This document shows, in pieces, positions 1-5,831 of a stretch of DNA of 6,247 nt. Positions within the stretch are counted from its first letter, which is position 1. Each line of letters begins with the position of its first letter. The DNA lies in contig JAMWCA010000076.1 of the NCBI GenBank assembly GCA_023819545.1, positions 1 to 6,247 on the forward strand, in the 5' to 3' direction. The translations under genes were made by a program, and so were the position numbers. The DNA is from Candidatus Omnitrophota bacterium. Lineage in GTDB: Bacteria; Ratteibacteria; UBA8468; B48-G9; JAFGKM01. The notes below the pieces were generated by a model. The model had not been told where the DNA came from. It made no database searches and worked only from the letters and a program-made list of their open reading frames with translations.

Positions 1-261
1 ACTATTTATATTGGTGACTGGAATGGACATAATTTAGGACTTTATATAAGATGTACAGGTCATGCTACAACACAACCAGGGGATATAGATTTCAGACATA
101 ATGGATGGGCAAACTTTTTAATGGTAGATGGTTCAGTGAGAGCATATAGAAAAGTAGACCTAATACCACATTTTCCATCAGATGTTGTTCCAGGAGGGCA
201 AGCATCTCCAGGAATACAACCATATGGAAAAGGACCTTTAACTTATCATAGAAATGATTAA
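1..261 (+). CDS. Pseudopilin-like protein with H-X9-DG domain, C-terminal 86 residues (5' end outside window)
   Basis: The frame is open from base 1 to the TAA at 259-261 and gives 86 residues. The segment FRHNGWANFLMVDGSV contains a histidine (residue 33 of the fragment), nine residues, then Asp-Gly (43-44). This is the H-X9-DG signature found near the C-terminus of prepilin-type proteins abundant in Planctomycetota, Verrucomicrobiota and Lentisphaerota. In full-length members the N-terminus is a type IV prepilin leader and helix; here it lies upstream of the window. After the motif comes a Gly/Pro-rich tail ending in HRND. These proteins are presumed to be membrane-anchored or assembled at the cell surface, but their biochemical role is not established. 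The next gene, of the same family, starts 16 bases downstream, so the two are probably tandem paralogues on one transcript. Confidence 0.85.
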   Translation, partial: TIYIGDWNGHNLGLYIRCTGHATTQPGDIDFRHNGWANFLMVDGSVRAYRKVDLIPHFPSDVVPGGQASPGIQPYGKGPLTYHRND

Positions 262-263
262 GA

Positions 264-272
264 GAGGGGGTG
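264..272 (+). promoter_or_regulatory. Ribosome binding site deciding the start of the second pseudopilin
   Basis: The G-rich stretch GAGGGGGTG lies five bases before the ATG at 278 and resembles the GGAGGTG consensus. It supports ATG 278 over the earlier in-frame ATG at 254. The ATG at 254 lies inside the preceding gene, has no such site, and would put extra residues in front of a normal short prepilin leader. Confidence 0.7.
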
Positions 273-277
273 AAATT

Positions 278-994
278 ATGAAAAAGAAAAAAATTTGTGG
301 ATTCACTTTAATAGAACTTCTTGTTGTAATTGCTATTATTGCTATTCTTGCTGCTATGCTTTTACCTACACTTGAGAGAGCAAGACAGCAGGCAAGAATG
401 GCTTTATGTTTAGCAAATTTAAAACAGATTGGGCTGGCAACTCAGCTGGCAACTCATATGTATCTTGATGATTATAATGGTTATTTTATGCAAAGCACTA
501 GTGAGCCAGTTGGTTCTGGCGGAGAATGGGGAGCAACTGCTGATATGGGAACAAGGAGAGCCACATATGCTTTATATACATTATTAACTCTTGGTTATCT
601 GAAAGGTGAAATGGTATATGATGCAAATAATAGATTGAGAAAAGCAACAGGTGTTGTTGCTTGTCCAGATGTAAAATCTTACCAAAGAACAACATATACT
701 GTTGCTGACTATGGTTATAATTGGTATATTGGTAGGTATGGGTTTTCTTCTTTTTTTGGGAAGGTAAGTAAAATAAATAATCCGTCAAGGACTGTCCTTT
801 TCCTTGAGAGTGTTTATGGCGCAAGACATAATAAACCATCGATTTGGGATAATACAATCATACATCCTGCATATGGAAGACATCAGGATGTTCCAATAAT
901 TAATGTTTTATTTGTTGATGGTAATGCTAAAGGACTAAATAAGAATGAATTTTTTAGTGGTGGAGATACCTTTGATAAACCTTTAAGATTTTAA
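278..994 (+). CDS. Prepilin-type pseudopilin-like protein with H-X(n)-DG C-terminal motif
   Basis: This is a 238-residue protein. The leader MKKKKICG is basic and ends in Gly8. It is followed by FTLIELLVVIAIIAILAAML, with Phe9 at +1 and Glu13 at +5, which is the classic cleavage and methylation site for prepilin peptidase PilD. The hydrophobic helix spans about residues 9-30 and continues as a helix with R/Q/A residues to about residue 62. The middle (about 65-200) is a soluble domain of no recognised catalytic type. Near the C-terminus, His202 is followed by INVLFVDG with Asp214-Gly215. This is the family's H-X9-DG motif, but with eleven intervening residues. A perfect 12-bp tandem repeat lengthens the helix region by four residues. 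The product is expected to sit in the inner membrane and be processed into a pseudopilin or exposed at the surface; function is unknown. ATG 278 is chosen for its RBS; an alternative ATG at 254 would add eight residues. A 40-base gap separates it from the next gene. Confidence 0.88.
   Translation: MKKKKICGFTLIELLVVIAIIAILAAMLLPTLERARQQARMALCLANLKQIGLATQLATHMYLDDYNGYFMQSTSEPVGSGGEWGATADMGTRRATYALYTLLTLGYLKGEMVYDANNRLRKATGVVACPDVKSYQRTTYTVADYGYNWYIGRYGFSSFFGKVSKINNPSRTVLFLESVYGARHNKPSIWDNTIIHPAYGRHQDVPIINVLFVDGNAKGLNKNEFFSGGDTFDKPLRF
433..456 (+). repeat. Perfect 12-bp tandem duplication inside the pseudopilin gene
   Basis: The unit GCTGGCAACTCA occurs twice in direct succession (433-444 and 445-456). 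It is in frame and encodes Leu-Ala-Thr-Gln followed by Leu-Ala-Thr-His (residues 53-60). Removing one copy would give IGLATHMYLDDYNGYF, which matches the usual sequence of this family after the NLKQIG segment. The second copy therefore looks like a recent insertion of about one helical turn. Confidence 0.9.
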
Positions 995-1021
995 TAAATT
1001 ATTATATGGAAAAGATAAAAG

Positions 1022-1028
1022 AAAGGAG
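1022..1028 (+). promoter_or_regulatory. Ribosome binding site of the GH42-like gene, in the 40-base gap 995-1034
   Basis: AAAGGAG ends six bases before ATG 1035. The rest of the gap (995-1021) is AT-rich and shows no hairpin followed by a T run, so no terminator separates the pseudopilin from the hydrolase genes. A weak sigma70-like pair was considered and not accepted. Confidence 0.75.
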
Positions 1029-1034
1029 TATAAA

Positions 1035-4000
1035 ATGAGTTTTTTTAAATTAATAAGTTGTTTTTTAATTTTAAGTTCTATTTTATATTGCGACACCTTT
1101 TTTGAATTACCAATACAGGCAGAAGATTTTAAGATAATAAAAGGATGGCAAGTAAGCGATTTTGGATATTTTCCATCAGAGCCGAATTTTTGGTCAGGAA
1201 CAAAACTTATTGCAGATGAGAAAGATAGTTCAGCAATAGCATTTTATGATTTTGAGGTTCCAGTTACAGGAGAATATGCATTATGGGTAAGATATGAAAG
1301 TTGTTATGGTTTTGGTTCTTTATTCAAAGTTATTATTGAACAAGATGGAGAGAAGAGTGTAAAAATTTTTGGAAGTAAAAAACATGAAAAATTTTTTCCT
1401 TTTGGTCATGGGTTAACAATTCAAGGTCCATGGACTTGGCATAATACTGATTATGTTTATCAAGGGACTACTTTTATTTTAAAAAAAGGTAAAGCAAGAA
1501 TATATTTAATTAAGGACGAGAATGAGAATCCGTCTGCAAAAAGAGTAATTGATTTTGTATATATAACAAATGATTTAAATTTAAAGCCACAAGATGATTG
1601 GAGATGGAGAGCAACACAGGAGCCACCAATGATTTCAAGGTTTTCTATTCCTTTATTTTTAAAAATTAATGTTCTTGATGGAGAAAATTTAATTTTAAGG
1701 ATAGGTTATGAATGGTGGCTAATCGGTTATTATAAAGGACCAAAAAAGACATTTTATTTTACAAAACAAGGATTAAAACAACTTCAACAAAAAGAAAAAT
1801 TAAAAGATGAGGATAAATTGAAAAAGGGATTTGTAAGTAAGTTTGAAAAAATTGATATAAATCCAGTAATGCCACCTGTTTTAATTTTTAATCTTGAAGG
1901 AGAAGGTAAATTAAATGTAGAAGTTTCGCTCAGAAATCCAGAAAATATTGTTAAAAAATTAATTATTGATAATAATAAAAAAGAAGAATGGTTGATAGTT
2001 GGAATAGGAAAAGAAAGGTATGAGAAGGGAATACTTGGAACAGAAAAAGCATTAACATTTGAGGAATTTTTAAAAAAACAGATAAAGATTGTTGATGATT
2101 ATAAAATAAAAGGGAAAAAAGCAGAAAAAATATTTCTGGGGAGTGCAATAGGCTCTTTCCCTTACTTAACTTTTCAACTTGCAAAAAGTTGTGGAATGAA
2201 TTGCGAATTTTATGGTATGCATCCTGAAATTTATGGAAAAGACCCTATTTGGACTGGATTTAATACCTCAATCGGTTTTATTACTTTACATAATATTCAT
2301 TTAAGAAAGGAATTTTATGAAGGGAAGTTTGAAGACCTTGACAAGATATATAGAGGAAGATATGAAAATTTGAAAAAAGAAATTGGAAGAGATTTGCCAG
2401 TATATATAAAATTAATTGAGGAATCAGGTCCTCCTTCTTTTAAAGTTTTAAGTAACTGGGATGTTATAAATCAGAAATTTAAAAATTATATGATAGAAAA
2501 TGGATATAAAGGTTATGAAAAAATTGGGAGTGGTTCTCCAGAAGAAGCAGAAAAAGACCCAATTTTATTCTATCATTCATGGGAATTCAGGGCAAAACTT
2601 TTTACAGAGGTATGCAAAAAGGCAACAGAATTAATTGAAAAAATCTTTCCAGAAGGGACAAGGACAACTTCAGGGAGTATATATATTTCAACAGGAGGTT
2701 TTCCAGCAATGGAAAATGGATACGAAGTTTTTGATTTGTTTAAAAATAGGGGAGTGACTGTTTATAGTAGTGAAAATTCATGGGGATTAGGGGGGACGCC
2801 TGACTATATAGGAGCACAAACACAATCTTTTGAGGGAACAATTGCAAGGGCACTTTCAAAATATCACAATATTCCAATGGGTGCATATCTTATAAGTGAT
2901 GGTAATAGGGGTTATAATAAAGATTATATTGAATTAGCAAGTTATTCTTTACTTTCGCATGGATTTAAGTTTTTACAGTATTATAACTTGGGTTATCCTA
3001 CTGAATGTTCATTTATCGGTCATCCTGATATTTTAAAAGGTATAAAAGTTGTAAGTTATACTATTGGAGAAATTGAAGATTATCTTTTAGATGGCAAAGT
3101 TATTGATGCTGATATTGGGATTATATATTCAGAAACAACAAATATTTGGGATAATTCAGTTAAAATTGAAGGTAAAAATCTTCCAGGTAATACAATATAT
3201 CCACAAGAAAGACAGAATTTATATTATATTTTAAGGCATCTACATTATCCCATTGATATTGTTTGTGAAGATGATGTTATTTCAGGTTATATAAACAAAT
3301 ATAAGGTCTTAATATTTATAGGAGACCATATTAAAAGAAAAGCTGCAGAAGAACTTGAAAAATGGGTATTAAATGGTGGTTTTTTAATTTCAGTTGCTGG
3401 AGGGCCTTTTTATGATGAGTATAATAAAGAGATTGAAAAGATGAAAAATCTTTTTGGAATTGATAAATTTCAACTTGACAAAAAACAACATTTTATGAGA
3501 CCAAAACTTGATTTATTGCATGCAGAGAATCTTGATACTATATCTTTTAATGAGATTTTACCTTCTTTTAATATTTACGCATATAGACAGAGTTTTCTTC
3601 CTAAAAATGGTAAACCGATAGGTTATTTCAAAAATGGAGAAATTGCATCTGTTGTGAATAATTATGGGAAAGGGAAAACACTAATAATAGGAGCATTGCC
3701 TGGTATTTCTTATTTAGAAAAAACTTTCCCGCTTTTACCTTATGGAAGAGGAGGAATTGATGAACTTTCAAATTATATACCTACAAATTTTAATTCAAAA
3801 GTAAGAGATGTTTTTGAGTTTTTCCTTAAAGATTTAAATTTAAATAAGATTATAGAAGTTTCTGAACCCCTTGTTGAACCAGTTATAATGAAGAGTATTA
3901 AAGATCAAAATATTTATTATATCTCATTAATAAATTTTTCAGGGAAAAATATTGATAATCTAAAAGTCAAGATAAATATTGATAGAATAAAAAAAGCGAA

Positions 4001-4091
4001 AAGTATATTTTCAAAATCTAATTTAAGAAACAACATTCTTGAAATTCAAAAAATTGAAAAATTTGAGTTTTTGGTTTTAGAGAAAGGGTGA
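1035..4091 (+). CDS. Large exported putative glycoside hydrolase: carbohydrate-binding-like module, TIM-barrel-like region, GH42-type trimerisation-like domain
   Basis: This is a 1018-residue protein. Residues 1-18 form a hydrophobic signal peptide. Cys19 follows it, but ILYC is a poor lipobox, so lipid anchoring is uncertain. Residues about 28-180 resemble a CBM6/35-type beta-sandwich (QAEDF near the start, VPVTGEYALWVRYES in the middle, VIDFVYITND at the end). Residues about 195-345 are a second beta-rich segment that I do not recognise. Residues about 360-690 look like a TIM barrel; ASYSLLSHGFKFLQYY (635-650) resembles the last strand region of GH42 beta-galactosidases. Residues about 692-800 (IGIIYSE, then YKVLIFIGDH and WVLNGGFLI) and 858-895 (NNYGKGKTLIIGALPG) resemble the class I glutamine-amidotransferase-like trimerisation domain of GH42. 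The C-terminus (945-1018) is a small beta domain. The GH42 Asn-Glu acid/base motif is not visible; Glu462/Glu463 in KLIEESGPPS is a tentative candidate. A GH42-clan hydrolase of unknown specificity is the best call. The TGA stop overlaps the RBS of the GH20-like gene, which suggests coupled translation. Confidence 0.72.
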   Translation: MSFFKLISCFLILSSILYCDTFFELPIQAEDFKIIKGWQVSDFGYFPSEPNFWSGTKLIADEKDSSAIAFYDFEVPVTGEYALWVRYESCYGFGSLFKVIIEQDGEKSVKIFGSKKHEKFFPFGHGLTIQGPWTWHNTDYVYQGTTFILKKGKARIYLIKDENENPSAKRVIDFVYITNDLNLKPQDDWRWRATQEPPMISRFSIPLFLKINVLDGENLILRIGYEWWLIGYYKGPKKTFYFTKQGLKQLQQKEKLKDEDKLKKGFVSKFEKIDINPVMPPVLIFNLEGEGKLNVEVSLRNPENIVKKLIIDNNKKEEWLIVGIGKERYEKGILGTEKALTFEEFLKKQIKIVDDYKIKGKKAEKIFLGSAIGSFPYLTFQLAKSCGMNCEFYGMHPEIYGKDPIWTGFNTSIGFITLHNIHLRKEFYEGKFEDLDKIYRGRYENLKKEIGRDLPVYIKLIEESGPPSFKVLSNWDVINQKFKNYMIENGYKGYEKIGSGSPEEAEKDPILFYHSWEFRAKLFTEVCKKATELIEKIFPEGTRTTSGSIYISTGGFPAMENGYEVFDLFKNRGVTVYSSENSWGLGGTPDYIGAQTQSFEGTIARALSKYHNIPMGAYLISDGNRGYNKDYIELASYSLLSHGFKFLQYYNLGYPTECSFIGHPDILKGIKVVSYTIGEIEDYLLDGKVIDADIGIIYSETTNIWDNSVKIEGKNLPGNTIYPQERQNLYYILRHLHYPIDIVCEDDVISGYINKYKVLIFIGDHIKRKAAEELEKWVLNGGFLISVAGGPFYDEYNKEIEKMKNLFGIDKFQLDKKQHFMRPKLDLLHAENLDTISFNEILPSFNIYAYRQSFLPKNGKPIGYFKNGEIASVVNNYGKGKTLIIGALPGISYLEKTFPLLPYGRGGIDELSNYIPTNFNSKVRDVFEFFLKDLNLNKIIEVSEPLVEPVIMKSIKDQNIYYISLINFSGKNIDNLKVKINIDRIKKAKSIFSKSNLRNNILEIQKIEKFEFLVLEKG
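4083..4090 (+). promoter_or_regulatory. Ribosome binding site deciding the start of the GH20-like gene
   Basis: AAAGGGTG overlaps the stop codon of the preceding gene. The AAAGGG core ends five bases before ATG 4094. The in-frame GTG at 4088 would lie inside this site and lacks a site of its own, so ATG 4094 is preferred over GTG 4088. The choice changes the protein by two residues. Confidence 0.6.
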
Positions 4092-4093
4092 GT

Positions 4094-5428
4094 ATGAAAC
4101 CAAAATCTTATAAACAAGAAAATCTTATACTTAAATCAGAAAATTTAAAAGTTTTGATAGGAGAAGATGGAAATATAATGAGTTTAATAGACAAAAAAAA
4201 TGATATAGATTTTGTTAGAAGGAATAATGTCTTTAGAAAAGATGGATTATCAGTATGGGTAAAAGAAGGATTTGTTGGAAGAGACCCAGATGGATTTCTT
4301 TCTCATAAGTTTTCAGATATAACTTTTGTTGAACCTTTTGTAAGAAAAGAGAATTCAAAAGTTATTATTGAAAAAAATAAAAATGACGAAAAACTTGAAA
4401 TTCTATATGATTTAAAAGATTACTTAGAAATTTTTATAAATTTGAAAAATTTAGGTAAAAGAAAATTCAAACAGTTAGAATTCTTTTTTTCATGGGAATT
4501 GCCTTCAGAAACAAATATTTTAATTCCTGGAGAGGATAGATATTTTAGATATATAGTTCCGCCTTTTGGAAGAATTATAACAAGGTATTTTGAATTTAAA
4601 AATAAACCTATTTATATTATAAGACCTGATAAAATTGGGATTAAACTTGAATTTTCTTCTCTTTTGAAATATGTAATCTATAATAGAGGGAAAATGTGTG
4701 TTGTTGGTGGTTTTACAAAAATAAAAAGAATTGATAAAAATAAATCCATCAGTGAAAATATAAAAATTTCTCTTCATAAATCAAAAGATATAAAAACAAT
4801 ATTTAAAAAACAAGATTTCATTTTTCCTGAACTATTACAGAAACCATATTTTAAGAAAAGATACATACATCTTTCTCTTTATTATAAAAGAGTAGACCTT
4901 AAACAATTTTTTAAAATTATAAAAAATCTTAATAAGATTGGATATAATGGAGTAATTCTTGGAATTGGGAAAGGGATGAAGTATAAGAGTTATCCTCAAT
5001 TAAACGAAGAATGGTCATATTCTCAAGATGAAATGAGAGAAATAAAAGATTATATAAATTTTCTTGGGATGGAAATTATCCCAGAATTTCCAACTCTTGG
5101 ACACCAAAATGATACAAATCTTGTCAAAGTTGACCCATCACTTGTTGAGGACCCAAAAAATCCTTTTGTCTACTGCACATCAAATCCCAAAACATATGAA
5201 GTTATTTTTTCTGTCCTTGAGGAAATAATAGATATTTTCAAACCTAAAATAATGCATCTTACCCATGATGAAGTTCAACATTGGTTTAGTGAGAGAAGAA
5301 TGGGGATTTGTGATAGATGTAAAAATAAAAAATTGTGGGAGATATATTCAGAAGATGTAAACAAACTACATAGTTTTTTATCCAAAAAAAAATGTAAATA
5401 TGTCTCTCTGGGGAGATATGCTTCTTGA
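4094..5428 (+). CDS. GH20-like glycoside hydrolase (beta-N-acetylhexosaminidase-like), N-terminal and first barrel part, cut off by a frameshift
   Basis: As read, this gives 444 residues ending in an off-frame tail, CKYVSLGRYAS. There is no signal peptide, so the enzyme is probably cytoplasmic. Residues about 10-245 form a beta-rich domain beginning LKVLIGEDGNIMSLIDKK, in the style of sandwich domains in front of hydrolase barrels. The barrel starts near 255 (KRYIHLSLYYKR). NKIGYNGVILGI (270-281), GMEIIPEFPTLGH (325-337) and MHLTHDEV (387-394) match successive GH20 strands. The usual GH20 H-x-G-G-D-E appears as His388-Leu-Thr-His-Asp392-Glu393, which keeps the Asp-Glu pair used with the substrate acetamido group. 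GICDRCKNK (Cys406, Cys409) is a CxxC insert that could bind metal. The remaining strands lie in the next frame, from 5391 on. The start is two bases after the preceding stop, so it belongs to the same operon. The GH20-like fold is well supported; the substrate is not known. Confidence 0.75.
   Translation: MKPKSYKQENLILKSENLKVLIGEDGNIMSLIDKKNDIDFVRRNNVFRKDGLSVWVKEGFVGRDPDGFLSHKFSDITFVEPFVRKENSKVIIEKNKNDEKLEILYDLKDYLEIFINLKNLGKRKFKQLEFFFSWELPSETNILIPGEDRYFRYIVPPFGRIITRYFEFKNKPIYIIRPDKIGIKLEFSSLLKYVIYNRGKMCVVGGFTKIKRIDKNKSISENIKISLHKSKDIKTIFKKQDFIFPELLQKPYFKKRYIHLSLYYKRVDLKQFFKIIKNLNKIGYNGVILGIGKGMKYKSYPQLNEEWSYSQDEMREIKDYINFLGMEIIPEFPTLGHQNDTNLVKVDPSLVEDPKNPFVYCTSNPKTYEVIFSVLEEIIDIFKPKIMHLTHDEVQHWFSERRMGICDRCKNKKLWEIYSEDVNKLHSFLSKKKCKYVSLGRYAS
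5384..5392 (+). other. A9 homopolymer: frameshift point within the GH20-like gene
   Basis: Nine consecutive A follow TCC. Read as is, the frame gives Ser-Lys-Lys-Lys-Cys and stops at TGA 5426-5428. With eight A it reads Ser-Lys-Lys-Asn-Val-Asn-Met-Ser-Leu-Trp-Gly-Asp and continues to 5831, giving a 578-residue protein. The conserved motifs switch frame exactly here. Possible causes are a base-call or assembly error, a true inactivating insertion, or polymerase slippage on the A run that restores the frame in some transcripts. Confidence 0.8.
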
Positions 5429-5831
5429 CCATAGAAAATTTAAAATATGTAATTGTAATGGTGCAGTTGGTAATGTTTATAAAGCAATTGATTTAATTCC
5501 AAAAGATATCATTATATTTGACTGGCATTATCATTATTACAAAAAATATCCCTCTTTAGATTATTTTTTAAGTAAAGGTTTCAAAGTTTTTCCTGCAACA
5601 AGTTTTTTCAAATCAAAAGCAGTTGCATCTTTTGCAAGATATGCAAAAAAAATTGGGTTAAAAGATGGGATTATTGTAACTACATGGGCAGTTCCTATCA
5701 TAGAGGAATTGCCAATTGAGAATATTTTTATTGCTTCGCAACTTTTCCAAAATCCTGAAATTAATCTTAACAAACTTAAACAAAATGCTTTAAAATTTGC
5801 TTTATATCTTTACAAGGAGGTTAAAAAATGA
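5400..5831 (+). CDS. C-terminal barrel part of the same GH20-like hydrolase, in the shifted frame
   Basis: The frame gives 143 residues from ATG 5400, but this ATG has no Shine-Dalgarno sequence (an A run lies upstream) and sits inside a protein fold. It is therefore best read as residues 436-578 of the interrupted enzyme rather than as a separate gene. MSLWGDMLLDH (1-11), IIIFDWHYHYY (37-47) and IIVTTWAVP (91-99) carry Trp4, Trp42 and Trp96. They correspond to late barrel strands of GH20 enzymes, whose tryptophans line the pocket for the sugar. The C-terminus is a helix ending KEVKK. The stop TGA 5829-5831 overlaps the ATG of the next gene (ATGA), and that gene's RBS lies within this coding region, so translation is probably coupled. 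If the frameshift is real and uncorrected, this part would not be made and the catalytic barrel would be incomplete. Confidence 0.7.
   Translation: MSLWGDMLLDHRKFKICNCNGAVGNVYKAIDLIPKDIIIFDWHYHYYKKYPSLDYFLSKGFKVFPATSFFKSKAVASFARYAKKIGLKDGIIVTTWAVPIIEELPIENIFIASQLFQNPEINLNKLKQNALKFALYLYKEVKK
5814..5820 (+). promoter_or_regulatory. Ribosome binding site for the signal-peptide start of the last gene
   Basis: AAGGAGG is a near-perfect Shine-Dalgarno, seven bases before ATG 5828. It supports the longer form of the last protein, which has the signal peptide. Confidence 0.8.

Noticed and set aside
254..277. Earlier ATG start at 254 for the second pseudopilin
   Set aside because: It overlaps the preceding gene, lacks a ribosome binding site and would lengthen a normal short basic prepilin leader; ATG 278 has a G-rich site at the right distance.
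498..857. Reverse-strand open frame of 119 codons
   Set aside because: It lies fully within the well-supported pseudopilin gene on the + strand, has low-complexity Tyr/His/Gln-rich translation and no ribosome binding site.
972..1000. Possible sigma70-type promoter, TTGATA with TAAATT 17 bases later
   Set aside because: The -10 matches only four of six positions, and such pairs are expected by chance in DNA this AT-rich; part of it lies in the pseudopilin coding end.
1085..1094. Lipoprotein signal at Cys19 of the large hydrolase
   Set aside because: ILYC has Tyr just before Cys, which does not fit the usual small residue at that position; a plain signal peptide is as likely.
1963..2184. Reverse-strand open frame of 73 codons
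   Set aside because: It is a shadow of the large hydrolase gene; its Phe/Leu/Ser-rich translation is what AT-rich Lys/Glu coding gives on the opposite strand.
4520..4777. Reverse-strand open frame of 85 codons
   Set aside because: It lies inside the GH20-like gene and has Phe/Ile/Asn-rich shadow composition and no recognisable motif.
5400..5402. ATG 5400 as the true start of an independent small gene
   Set aside because: It has no ribosome binding site, and the encoded 143 residues are the missing late strands of the GH20-like barrel, not a free-standing domain.
5426..5428. TGA at 5426 as a recoded sense codon
   Set aside because: The tail before it (CKYVSLGRYAS) is off-frame and lacks family motifs, whereas the alternative frame carries WGD and DWHY; TGA also works as the stop at 4089 and 5829.
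5561..5773. Reverse-strand open frame of 70 codons
   Set aside because: It is opposite the conserved DWHY-to-TTW part of the GH20-like barrel, with no start signal of its own.
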